Part shown: piece after piece, positions 1 to 6,977 of the stretch | Position numbering within the stretch: the first letter of the stretch is position 1 | Layout: every line of letters starts with the position of its first letter | From: Nitromaritima sp964584125 | GTDB taxonomy: Bacteria; Nitrospinota; Nitrospinia; Nitrospinales; VA-1 | Assembly: GCA_964584125.1 (NCBI GenBank) | Contig: CAZOYP010000094.1 | Location: forward strand, 1-7,527 | Length of the DNA stretch: 7,527 nucleotides | Direction: 5' to 3' | Translations under genes and position numbers: made by a program | The notes under the pieces: generated by a model | Seen by the model: the letters and a program-made list of their open reading frames with translations, nothing else | Told to the model about the DNA's origin: nothing | Databases searched by the model: none

Positions 1-994
1 CCATCAATACAAAATTTGCAGACCACACAGGTATATCCTCTCCTGTTAGTGGATTGACTGCATACGCTCCTGTGAAGACTCCACTTTTCTCTCCCGCTTC
101 ACTAGTGCGATCAACCTTATCTTCTTGTTTTACCCTATTAACAAATTCGTTAACTTCAATTTCCTGTTTTGTTCCTAGAGACAACTTCGTTACTAGTGGA
201 TGTTCTGGTGCCAAAACCATAAAGGTCGCTCCATAAAGAGTATCTGGACGAGTTGTAAAAACCTTAATAACCTCGTTTTGGTCTTTAATATTAAAGTCAA
301 CTTCAGCCCCGTAACTTTTACCAATCCAATTGCTTTGCATTGTAAGCACCTGTTCGGGCCATTTTCCTGATAGGCGATCACATCCCTCCAATAATCGATC
401 AGCATAGTCTGTTATCTTAAAAAACCACCCTTCTTGAAAACGATCTTCTACTTCACCGTCACAACGCCAGCAACACCCATCAACAACCTGTTCATTCGCC
501 AAAACTGTGTTACATGCATTACACCAATTGATTTGCGATTTTTTACGATATACTAAACCTTTTTCATAGAATTTTAGAAAGCACCATTGATTCCAACGGT
601 AGTATTCAGGACGACAAGTAGCAATCTCTCTATCCCAGTCATAACTTAATCCCAAGCTTCTTAATTGGACTTGCATAGCAGCAATATTATCTTCTGTCCA
701 CTGAGCAGGGTGTGACTTATGCTGGATAGCAGCATTTTCAGCTGGTAATCCAAACGCATCCCAACCAATTGGATGCAACACATTAAAACCTTTCATACGC
801 ATAAACCGTGCAACAGCATCTCCAATCCCATAGTTTCGAACGTGACCCATGTGAATTCTTCCTGATGGATAAGGAAACATTTCCAATAGATAGTACTTTT
901 GTTTTGAAGAGTTGATCTCCGCTTTGAAGGATTTATTCTCTTCCCAATACTTTTGCCACTTCACTTCAATGGACTTAAAGTCATACTTTGACAT
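1..994 (-). CDS. leuS: leucyl-tRNA synthetase, N-terminal 331 residues (partial at window edge)
   Basis: Class Ia synthetase that charges tRNA-Leu with leucine in the cytoplasm. The minus frame is open from the ATG at 994-992 to the window edge with no stop or frameshift, giving 331 of roughly 800-850 residues. Visible in order: the catalytic-core start MFPYPSGRIHMGHVRNY at 39-55 with the HIGH-type motif HMGH at 48-51; GWDAFGLPAENAA at 77-89; a zinc module with C158/C161 (CNAC) and C175/C178 (CWRC); the MQSNWIGKS strand at 219-227; and the start of the CP1 editing domain with TTRPDT at 247-252. The KMSKS loop lies outside the window. Residues 183-190 read EDRFQEGW where relatives usually have a Glu-Leu-(Glu/Asp)-Gln-Trp pattern, a minor deviation. 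There is no Shine-Dalgarno before the ATG. The gene is divergent from the symporter gene. Identity is certain. Confidence 0.98.
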   Translation of the reverse strand, partial: MSKYDFKSIEVKWQKYWEENKSFKAEINSSKQKYYLLEMFPYPSGRIHMGHVRNYGIGDAVARFMRMKGFNVLHPIGWDAFGLPAENAAIQHKSHPAQWTEDNIAAMQVQLRSLGLSYDWDREIATCRPEYYRWNQWCFLKFYEKGLVYRKKSQINWCNACNTVLANEQVVDGCCWRCDGEVEDRFQEGWFFKITDYADRLLEGCDRLSGKWPEQVLTMQSNWIGKSYGAEVDFNIKDQNEVIKVFTTRPDTLYGATFMVLAPEHPLVTKLSLGTKQEIEVNEFVNRVKQEDKVDRTSEAGEKSGVFTGAYAVNPLTGEDIPVWSANFVLM

Positions 995-1004
995 TTGTTT
1001 TATT

Positions 1005-1010
1005 GATATA
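1005..1010 (-). promoter_or_regulatory. candidate -10 box for leuS
   Basis: Read on the minus strand this is TATATC, four of six matches to TATAAT, ending 10 nt before the leuS ATG. The hexamer 17 nt upstream of it, TTTCAC, is a poor -35. If it is used, transcription would begin about 4 nt before the start codon. This is a weak call, listed because the same spacing recurs at other genes in the window. Confidence 0.25.
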
Positions 1011-1154
1011 AGATTGAAATTAAACTCGTGAAAGAATTAAACGCTTATCTTGAAGAAACGACATAGTAACGAAATTTTTAAAAAAAATCGACCTTCGCAA
1101 ATATAAGCAACCATCTGAAAAATTACGCTAGTAGTTTTACCTCGACTTTCTCGG

Positions 1155-1163
1155 TGCTATAAT
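1155..1163 (+). promoter_or_regulatory. extended -10 promoter of the symporter gene
   Basis: TGCTATAAT is a perfect extended -10 (TGn plus consensus TATAAT at 1158-1163). The hexamer at -35 spacing, TTTTAC at 1135-1140, is poor, which is typical of extended -10 promoters. The expected start of transcription is near 1170, only about 5 nt before the ATG at 1175, so the mRNA would be nearly leaderless. No Shine-Dalgarno sequence would fit in such a leader and none is seen. Confidence 0.6.
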
Positions 1164-1174
1164 TTTTACTAATT

Positions 1175-2599
1175 ATGAATGATACTTCTGAAGTCATTGG
1201 GGCAGTATTTATAATTTACCTAGGAATTATGCTATGGATTGGATTCACCGTATCCCGATCTACCTCTTCTCCTAGTGACTTTTTTCTCGCTAACCGATCG
1301 CTAAAAGCTTGGGTTACTGCCATTTCTTCAACTGCTAGTTCTGAAAGCGCTTGGGCAGTAATTGGAACCGTTGGACTTGCTTATAAGGACGGGCTATCCG
1401 CACTTTGGTTTTTTCCTGGTTGTCTTTTAGGATACGCATTGAACTGGTTTTTTGTTGCAGAACGATTAAGAAAATTCTCTCATGAGAAAAAAACTCTCAC
1501 CGTTCCTGAATATCTTGAAACACACTTTACTGATAATACTCACCTTATACGAGTGATTTCTGTAATTATAATTTTTGCCAGCATGATGGCTTATATTGCA
1601 GCACAGTTTCTCGCTATTGGAAAAACTTTTGATGCCATTTTTGGAATACCACACCTCGTCAGCATTCCTATCGGCGGAACTATAATCATCACCTACACCA
1701 CGATGGGAGGTTTTCGCGCTGTAGCTTGGACCGACTTTATTCAGGGACTAATAATGGTTATTGGTTTGGTCATGCTATCCATAACTGCTGTAGTAGAATT
1801 AGGCGGATTCTCTTTGGTAACACAAAAAATTAATGCAATTGCGCCGATCGCCCTTACTTGGATGGGAGGAAAAACTACATCCGTATTTTTAGGATCAATG
1901 GTCGGCCTCTTAGGCATAGGACTGGGCTACCCTGGCCAACCACACGTCATCACACGCTATATGGCAGCGAAGGATTCCAAAACAATTAAACAAGGTACTT
2001 GGATAGCTTTTGGTTGGGGAACATTAATATATAGTTCTGCAATTACTCTTGGTATATGCGGACAAGTTCTTTTTCCAGATTTGTCTGACCCTGAACATTT
2101 GTTTGCAACTGCCGCCGAGAATCTACTACCTTCGTTTTTAACTGCTATAGTACTAACCGGGATTCTCGCAGCAATTATGTCAACCGTATCGTCCCAAATT
2201 ATTGTAGCTGCCTCTGCTATAGCACACGACATTTACAGCAAAGTCATAAATGCTTCACCAACCCCTAAACGAGTTATTTCAATTAGCCGTCTGACTATAT
2301 TCTTGATCGGAATAGGTGCAATGCTTGTAGCACTGATGGACACGCGTATAATTTTTTGGTTTGTGCTATTTGCTTGGTCGGGACTTGGTGCAAGCTTCGG
2401 GCCTGTAATTCTATTTACACTATACTCTAAAAAGGTAACTCGGAGTGGGGCGATTGGTGGTATGTTGACCGGCTTTTTCACTACAATTGTCTGGAAATCA
2501 ACAGGACTGTCCAACACCATCATTTACGAACTAGTTCCTGCATTCTTACTATCTTCTTTGGTAATTTGGGCAATGAGTAGAAGGCAAGTTAATCAGTAA
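1175..2599 (+). CDS. sodium:solute symporter, PutP-type (SSS family; proline or related substrate)
   Basis: Inner-membrane secondary transporter that takes up a small organic solute with Na+. The 474 residues are close to the usual length (E. coli PutP has 502) and are mostly hydrophobic, with about 12-13 membrane segments. PutP-like landmarks: RSLKAWVTAIS at 41-51; MGGFRAVAWTDFIQG at 177-191; GYPGQPHVITRYMA at 251-264; GILAAIMSTVSSQ at 329-341, whose S336/T337 match the Na+-site Ser340/Thr341 of E. coli PutP; and FAWSGLGASFGPVILF at 399-414. In the second helix the E. coli motif ASDMSGW reads ASSESAW (54-60), so the Na+-linked Asp55 is replaced by Ser56, with Glu57 beside it, while Ser57 is kept as Ser58. 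This makes proline as the substrate uncertain. No putA or other catabolic gene is nearby. The stop overlaps the end of the convergent waaA gene by 11 bp. The family call is firm; the substrate is not. Confidence 0.93.
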   Translation: MNDTSEVIGAVFIIYLGIMLWIGFTVSRSTSSPSDFFLANRSLKAWVTAISSTASSESAWAVIGTVGLAYKDGLSALWFFPGCLLGYALNWFFVAERLRKFSHEKKTLTVPEYLETHFTDNTHLIRVISVIIIFASMMAYIAAQFLAIGKTFDAIFGIPHLVSIPIGGTIIITYTTMGGFRAVAWTDFIQGLIMVIGLVMLSITAVVELGGFSLVTQKINAIAPIALTWMGGKTTSVFLGSMVGLLGIGLGYPGQPHVITRYMAAKDSKTIKQGTWIAFGWGTLIYSSAITLGICGQVLFPDLSDPEHLFATAAENLLPSFLTAIVLTGILAAIMSTVSSQIIVAASAIAHDIYSKVINASPTPKRVISISRLTIFLIGIGAMLVALMDTRIIFWFVLFAWSGLGASFGPVILFTLYSKKVTRSGAIGGMLTGFFTTIVWKSTGLSNTIIYELVPAFLLSSLVIWAMSRRQVNQ

Positions 2600-3890
2600 T
2601 ATTTAATTCTATTAGTTGAGTTTCGATAAGACTAGCCATTCGGTGGGATGCTCCCTGATGATGTAGCATGAACCCCTTCGCCTTGCCTGCCAGTTTGGCT
2701 CGTTCAATTTGGTTTGATAACCAATTTTTGGCCGATGCTTCGATTTCGTCAGCATTACTTACCTGGATACCAAGCCCACTTTTAATCAATTCATCTGCGT
2801 TATGCTGATTATTTTCTATAAACGGCCCAAATAAAACTGGTTTATCTTGAGAAACCGGCTCTATCAAATTGTGTCCACCGCCTGGAGCCAATAAACTTCT
2901 TCCCACAAAAGCGAAATCGCAGATTGAATAAACTTCTGCCAACTCACCCATTGTGTCTAATAAGAGAACTGAAAAACCATGGTCGCTTTTATCCCATTGA
3001 TCAGAACGGCGCACAAAGCTAATTCCTTTTGACATAATAATTCTTGCAACATGCGCACACCTTTCAAGTCTACGCGGAGCTAAAACCAGAATTAAGTTAC
3101 CAAATTGTTCCCTTAATTTACTATGAACATCGAGGATGATTTCCTCTTCCCCTCCATGGGTGCTGCCAGCTACCCAGACCATAGAAAGTGGAGCAATACA
3201 AAGTTTCCTGCGAGCTTTTGCTCGTTTTTCTTGAGAAGAATTAGAAAGCGTATCAAACTTTGGATCGCCAACCACCATAAGACGCGACTTATCTACACCA
3301 AAAGACTCTAACTTGCTTTTGCTATGCGGATTTTGCATACACAACAAGGTAAACCTATTGAATTGTTTCGAAAAAAAAGCCCTAAATATCTTGTACTTTC
3401 GCATCGACCGGGAAGAAATCCGACCGTTAAATAACAAGAGGGGCACCTCTTTCAAATGCAAAAGGTGAATGAACCCAGGCCAGAAACCTGTTTCTACCAA
3501 CACAAACAAATCCGGCTTGATTTTTTTGATTGCAGTCCAAGTAAAAATGAAGCAGTCAAGGGGGAAGAAAAATATTTCGTCAACATCTGAAAGTTTTTTT
3601 TTTGCTGCTTCAAACCCAGAATCAGTAGTTACAGAAACAACTATACGGTCTTGTGGTCTACTCCTCTTGAGAAGGCGAATGGTAGGTGTAACGCCAACTA
3701 CTTCCCCTAGAGATAACGCGTGAAACCAAATGGTTTTTTGACCACTCTTTGTCGCACCATTCAAAGAAATTAAACCGCAATGATCATTAAGCCTACGCCA
3801 TTTATTTCGACTGAACAGTGAATACAGAGCAAAACAGGGGAAGACGATCAACATAGCGAAAACTGAAAATACGTGATAGCAAAAAATCAT
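2589..3890 (-). CDS. waaA: 3-deoxy-D-manno-octulosonic acid (Kdo) transferase, divergent second copy
   Basis: Membrane-anchored GT30-type glycosyltransferase expected to transfer Kdo from CMP-Kdo to a lipid A precursor at the inner face of the cytoplasmic membrane. 433 residues, family length about 420-430. There is an N-terminal membrane anchor at about 5-26. HALSLGEV at 57-64 carries the expected catalytic Glu63. Other family motifs are GDPKFD (208-213), GSTHGGEEE (242-250), APRRLER (271-277), DTMGEL (312-317) and GRSLLAPGGGHNLIEP (330-345). The usual ETE(I/L)WP motif reads ETGFWP (133-138), so the second acidic residue is Gly135, which may alter acceptor handling. It starts 19 nt after the stop of the first waaA copy, probably in one transcript, with no Shine-Dalgarno. 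An A10 run in the coding strand (3603-3594) spans K97-K99. The 3' end overlaps the convergent symporter gene by 11 bp. It could add a second Kdo or a different sugar; that is inference. Confidence 0.93.
   Translation of the reverse strand: MIFCYHVFSVFAMLIVFPCFALYSLFSRNKWRRLNDHCGLISLNGATKSGQKTIWFHALSLGEVVGVTPTIRLLKRSRPQDRIVVSVTTDSGFEAAKKKLSDVDEIFFFPLDCFIFTWTAIKKIKPDLFVLVETGFWPGFIHLLHLKEVPLLLFNGRISSRSMRKYKIFRAFFSKQFNRFTLLCMQNPHSKSKLESFGVDKSRLMVVGDPKFDTLSNSSQEKRAKARRKLCIAPLSMVWVAGSTHGGEEEIILDVHSKLREQFGNLILVLAPRRLERCAHVARIIMSKGISFVRRSDQWDKSDHGFSVLLLDTMGELAEVYSICDFAFVGRSLLAPGGGHNLIEPVSQDKPVLFGPFIENNQHNADELIKSGLGIQVSNADEIEASAKNWLSNQIERAKLAGKAKGFMLHHQGASHRMASLIETQLIELNITD
3594..3603 (-). repeat. A10 homopolymer inside the second waaA gene
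   Basis: The coding strand has ten consecutive adenines across the last base of an Ala codon and three AAA Lys codons (K97-K99). The other waaA copy has only two lysines at the equivalent place (QAKKDG). Runs of this length are prone to polymerase slippage in replication or transcription, and a one-base change here would truncate the protein near residue 100. Confidence 0.9.
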
Positions 3891-3909
3891 AAAAATAGTG
3901 TTCAGGACA

Positions 3910-5151
3910 CTAATTTGTAAAACGAGTTATCAACTCGATAGTTTTATTAACCGCACCACGGTTGTCAACAACTGTTTTCAATGCTTCTCTTCCTAAGCTT
4001 TGTCGTTCTTCCTTATTACTCAGTAATCTGCTCAAAACATCATACAATTCTTTAGGGTTGTTTATCTGAATTCCACCTCCCGAATCTATCAATAAACGCG
4101 CCTCCTCTTCAAAATTGTTCATGTGTCCTCCAAATATAACCGGCAAAGCATAGGATGCAGGTTCAATAATATTTTGCCCTCCAAACCTAGGATTGAAACT
4201 ACCGCCCACAAATGCAAGGCAAGCTTTTGCATAATACCCATTCAATTCTCCTAATTGATCGAGTAAAACTAGACGAGTATTTCTCAAACCCAATCTTTCG
4301 GAGTGAAGCTGAAACTCAGCTCCGTAGGACACCATCAATTCTTTCACTTCACTCAATCTCTCTAAATGACGAGGGGCAATTACAAAATTAAGTTCTGGGT
4401 ACTCTTGATAAAGTCTTATAACTGCTTCCATCACAGGCCCTTCGTCACCAGGTCGTGTTGAACCAAAAACCACCCAACTGGACTCCTTTTTCTCTAGCAA
4501 AGAGATATTATCGTCTGAAACAAGAACATCAAACTTAATGTTCCCATTCACCCTCACTTTCCTCGAATCAACTCCTAAATTTAGAATACGATCAGCATCT
4601 TTTTTCGTACGCATTGAAAAAAAAGTTACGCTCTCAGCAATCCATTTAAAAATAAAAGAAAACAACCGATACCGACCCACAGATTTCTCAGTTATACGCC
4701 CATTAGCAAGAAGAATAGGTATCTTTCGGCGTTTGCACTCACTAATAAGACCAGGCCACATCTCCGCTTCAATTAAAATAAGTATCTTAGGGCGTAAATG
4801 GTTTAGCACAGGTTTAATAAAAAGCAAAAAATCTGGAGGCATGCGGAATACATGTTCAATCCCATCCTTTTTTGCTTGATCAAAGCCAGTGGAAGTAAAT
4901 GTTGACAAAACAATTGGACAAGACTCCCCTTTTTCTTTTAACTTGGAAATAAGGATTTTCCCTAACCGCACTTCACCCACTGAAGCCGCATGAATCCAAA
5001 TGCAACCGATCTCCGGATCAAGAGCCTTATATCCAAACATCCTTTTCAAGAAGTCAAACCTAAAATTGGTACTAAATATAATTCGCAAGACTATGACAGG
5101 TAAGACAACTAGGATGGCAAATGCAATGATAGTATGATAAATAAAGCTCAT
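3910..5151 (-). CDS. waaA: 3-deoxy-D-manno-octulosonic acid (Kdo) transferase, canonical first copy
   Basis: Transfers Kdo from CMP-Kdo onto lipid IVA, the first inner-core step of LPS, on the cytoplasmic side of the inner membrane. 413 residues, normal for the family. There is an N-terminal membrane anchor at about 4-26. HAASVGEV at 54-61 holds the catalytic Glu60. EAEMWP at 128-133 keeps both acidic residues. Also present are NGRITEKS (150-157), GNIKFD (203-208), STRPGDE (231-237), APRHLER (259-265), LGELNGYY (300-307), GGSFNPRFGGQNIIEP (316-331) and GGHMNNF (341-347). It is the first gene of a two-gene minus-strand unit with the other waaA copy and is divergent from lpxK across 46 bp. There is no Shine-Dalgarno; a TATACT box lies 9 nt before the ATG. 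Whether it adds one Kdo or more cannot be read from sequence. Confidence 0.96.
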   Translation of the reverse strand: MSFIYHTIIAFAILVVLPVIVLRIIFSTNFRFDFLKRMFGYKALDPEIGCIWIHAASVGEVRLGKILISKLKEKGESCPIVLSTFTSTGFDQAKKDGIEHVFRMPPDFLLFIKPVLNHLRPKILILIEAEMWPGLISECKRRKIPILLANGRITEKSVGRYRLFSFIFKWIAESVTFFSMRTKKDADRILNLGVDSRKVRVNGNIKFDVLVSDDNISLLEKKESSWVVFGSTRPGDEGPVMEAVIRLYQEYPELNFVIAPRHLERLSEVKELMVSYGAEFQLHSERLGLRNTRLVLLDQLGELNGYYAKACLAFVGGSFNPRFGGQNIIEPASYALPVIFGGHMNNFEEEARLLIDSGGGIQINNPKELYDVLSRLLSNKEERQSLGREALKTVVDNRGAVNKTIELITRFTN

Positions 5152-5156
5152 GGAAC

Positions 5157-5185
5157 TTGAAGTATACCTAATTTACAGGCATAGA
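5157..5185 (+). promoter_or_regulatory. candidate lpxK promoter
   Basis: TTGAAG at 5157-5162 (four of six to TTGACA) is followed after 17 bp by CATAGA at 5180-5185 (three of six to TATAAT). The expected transcript start is near 5192, about 6 nt before the lpxK ATG. A promoter must lie close by, because the opposing gene begins only 46 bp away or else transcription starts inside it. These particular boxes are only moderately convincing. Confidence 0.3.
5161..5166 (-). promoter_or_regulatory. candidate -10 box for the waaA-waaA unit
   Basis: On the minus strand this reads TATACT (five of six to consensus), ending 9 nt before the waaA ATG at 5151. The -35 position (GTCGTC) is poor. Use of this box would start the mRNA about 3 nt before the start codon. 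It overlaps the possible -35 of the opposing lpxK promoter by two bases. Confidence 0.4.
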
Positions 5186-5197
5186 CGACTTTAATTT

Positions 5198-6271
5198 ATG
5201 GAATTTGAACGACTTTATTATCAGGTCATCACTCCTCAGCGCAAGTTTTACCATTTCCCAGTTTATCTGCTATTAAAAATACTTTCATTTTTTTACCTCT
5301 GGGGCCATTACTTTCGAATGTGGGCCTACCGCTGGGATCTATTCCCTTCACATAAACTTGACTGCAGAGTAATCAGCGTTGGGAACTTAACACTTGGAGG
5401 GACAGGGAAAACTCCTGTGGTCATTATGATAGCGGAAATTCTTCGCGGAAACGGACGTAAGCCTGGAATTCTTTCGCGAGGATATGGGGGAAACTCCAAA
5501 GATGAAGTCAACGTGGTATGCGATGGAAAAAATATCCTACTTTCAACCAAAGTTGCTGGAGACGAAGCAGTAATGATGGCGAATCGACTTAAAAATGTTC
5601 CAGTATTAGTAGGCAGCGATCGATATCAAACAGGGCGTTATGCAATTAAACATTTTGGAGTAGATACACTAATTCTTGATGATGGTTTCCAACACTTAGC
5701 TCTGAAACGCGATATGAACATTTTACTTTTCGACCATCAGCGCCCGTTTGGTAATGGGCAGATCTTCCCTGCTGGTGAATTACGAGAACCAAAAAAAGAA
5801 GTCCGTCGCGCTGACTTCGTATGCATCACCCGATATTCAGGGTCAAGTTACCCGCCCGGGATTAACGAACAACTAATCAAAGATTTGCCGCTCGTCAAAT
5901 CAACTCTACGACTGGACTCACTTTTCAATTTAAATGGTGGAGAAAATTTTGATGTTAAAAAACTACAAGACCAGCCTGTTGCCGCTTTTTCTGGGATTGC
6001 AAACCCCGATGATTTTCGAAAACTTTTAGAAAAATCAGGAGCTAGGGTGGTTTGTTATCATCCCTTTCCAGATCATCATGATTACAGTCTAACAGACCTT
6101 AAGCAGATAGAAGATTCTGCACGAAAGTCAGGTGCAAAGTTTATACTTACAACTGAAAAAGACGCTGTAAAAGTCAAGTCAAGGTCGATAACTATTCCTC
6201 TTTATAAAGTTGCTTTGGAGATGGAAATTTTAGAGGGACGAGAAACATTCAATCAACATGTATTAAGTTAA
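5198..6271 (+). CDS. lpxK: tetraacyldisaccharide 4'-kinase
   Basis: Sixth step of the Raetz lipid A pathway: ATP-dependent phosphorylation of the tetraacyl disaccharide 1-phosphate at the 4' position, giving lipid IVA at the inner membrane. 357 residues, slightly longer than the roughly 320-345 of many homologues. A hydrophobic N-terminal membrane-association helix lies at about 20-44. The P-loop GNLTLGGTGKTP is at 62-73. SRGYGG at 93-98, GDE at 121-123 (Asp122 corresponds to the catalytic Asp of the Aquifex enzyme), DDGFQH at 161-166, FPAGELREP at 190-198, FPDHHDYSLTD at 290-300 with the dyad histidine, and TTEKDAVK at 318-325 complete the family pattern. No Shine-Dalgarno precedes the ATG. 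Its product is the acceptor for the WaaA enzymes encoded divergently next door, so the pair forms a lipid A to Kdo module. No terminator is evident after the stop. Confidence 0.97.
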   Translation: MEFERLYYQVITPQRKFYHFPVYLLLKILSFFYLWGHYFRMWAYRWDLFPSHKLDCRVISVGNLTLGGTGKTPVVIMIAEILRGNGRKPGILSRGYGGNSKDEVNVVCDGKNILLSTKVAGDEAVMMANRLKNVPVLVGSDRYQTGRYAIKHFGVDTLILDDGFQHLALKRDMNILLFDHQRPFGNGQIFPAGELREPKKEVRRADFVCITRYSGSSYPPGINEQLIKDLPLVKSTLRLDSLFNLNGGENFDVKKLQDQPVAAFSGIANPDDFRKLLEKSGARVVCYHPFPDHHDYSLTDLKQIEDSARKSGAKFILTTEKDAVKVKSRSITIPLYKVALEMEILEGRETFNQHVLS

Positions 6272-6421
6272 ATACCTATTCATCATGTAAATGATTACCG
6301 AGAATAGCAGAATGCGAGTCTTAATAAGGGTTGATAAGCCATACTACCTGTGATTAAAAAAATTTACAATAAACCAAAGATATTCCTCTGACTAAGGTTA
6401 CCAATCCAAAAATAATAAAAA

Positions 6422-6880
6422 ATGTTCAATCCTAAATCTTTGACACCTAATCAAAAAATTTTTTTGGACCTTTTGATTCCGTCTCTTTATCTACTACCTC
6501 TTTTAATCGTATTCTTCTTACCTAAAAATTTTGGATTTGGCAACGAAAGGTTGGTTCCTTTCAGCCTGGCTATTGGTATTTCGGGCTTGACGGTTTGGAT
6601 TGCTGGCATGGCTTGCCTTGGCAAGGCTTTGAAAGTATTACCAGAGGCAAACTCGATTGTGGCAAAAGGGATTTACCGCTTTATTCGACACCCTATCTAC
6701 GTAGGAATTGTATTTACTCATTTCGGGCTATTTTTTGCCTGTGGTTCAAAGTTTGGGATAATTTATACATTTATCCTCATTATTCCTATAAATATTATTC
6801 GAGCTCAATTGGAAGAAAAAGCCTTGTTTTCTAAGTTTGGGGAACGCTATCGTGCCTACCATAACTCGACTTGGTTTTAA
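6422..6880 (+). CDS. ICMT/phospholipid methyltransferase-family membrane protein
   Basis: A 152-residue membrane protein of the isoprenylcysteine carboxyl methyltransferase / phosphatidylethanolamine N-methyltransferase superfamily, which uses S-adenosylmethionine. Membrane segments are expected at about 14-34, 46-66, 91-108 and 112-128. The diagnostic C-terminal SAM-binding signature is present: GIYRFIRHPIYVG (83-95, with RHPxYxG), then the EE pair at 131-132 followed by FSKFGERYRAY (136-146). Bacteria lack prenylated CaaX proteins of the eukaryotic kind, so the substrate is unknown; a lipid or small molecule is plausible but is inference. It lies 150 bp after lpxK. A TTGATA (6331-6336) 17 bp before TTAAAA (6354-6359) is a weak possible own promoter. 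The start has no Shine-Dalgarno and sits in an A-rich stretch. Family call good, function unknown. Confidence 0.85.
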   Translation: MFNPKSLTPNQKIFLDLLIPSLYLLPLLIVFFLPKNFGFGNERLVPFSLAIGISGLTVWIAGMACLGKALKVLPEANSIVAKGIYRFIRHPIYVGIVFTHFGLFFACGSKFGIIYTFILIIPINIIRAQLEEKALFSKFGERYRAYHNSTWF

Positions 6881-6945
6881 ACAATCTAGATTATTAATTG
6901 ATATAAATTTTTTACAACACTAGGGGCTGAGAAACTAAAGATTAC

Positions 6946-6977
6946 ATTTATTTTATAAATCCCCGTTTTTATTTTTT
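6946..6977 (+). terminator. weak candidate terminator after the methyltransferase gene
   Basis: ATTTAT (6946-6951) and ATAAAT (6955-6960) form a perfect 6-bp stem with a TTT loop, followed by CCCCG and then a T-rich run (6966-6977). The stem contains only A-T pairs and is separated from the T run by five bases, so it would be weak alone. GGGG at 6923-6926 could pair with CCCC at 6961-6964 to close a larger structure around it. Confidence 0.25.

Noticed and set aside
193..405. Open minus-strand frame of 70 codons
   Set aside because: It lies in a different frame inside leuS, whose own frame is continuous and carries all LeuRS motifs.
4538..4879. Open plus-strand frame of 113 codons antisense to waaA
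   Set aside because: It is basic and low in recognisable motifs, and lies entirely inside a well-supported waaA gene on the other strand.
6282..6295. ATCAT-GTAA-ATGAT hairpin after lpxK as a terminator
   Set aside because: The stem is five weak base pairs and no T run follows.
6595..6834. Open plus-strand frame of 79 codons within the methyltransferase gene
   Set aside because: It is an alternative-frame shadow; the overlapping frame holds the RHPxYxG and EE...FG..Y signatures.
6883..6892. Palindrome AATCTAGATT as an operator or attachment site
   Set aside because: A single short AT-rich palindrome with no second copy and no integrase or regulator gene nearby; chance is the simplest explanation.
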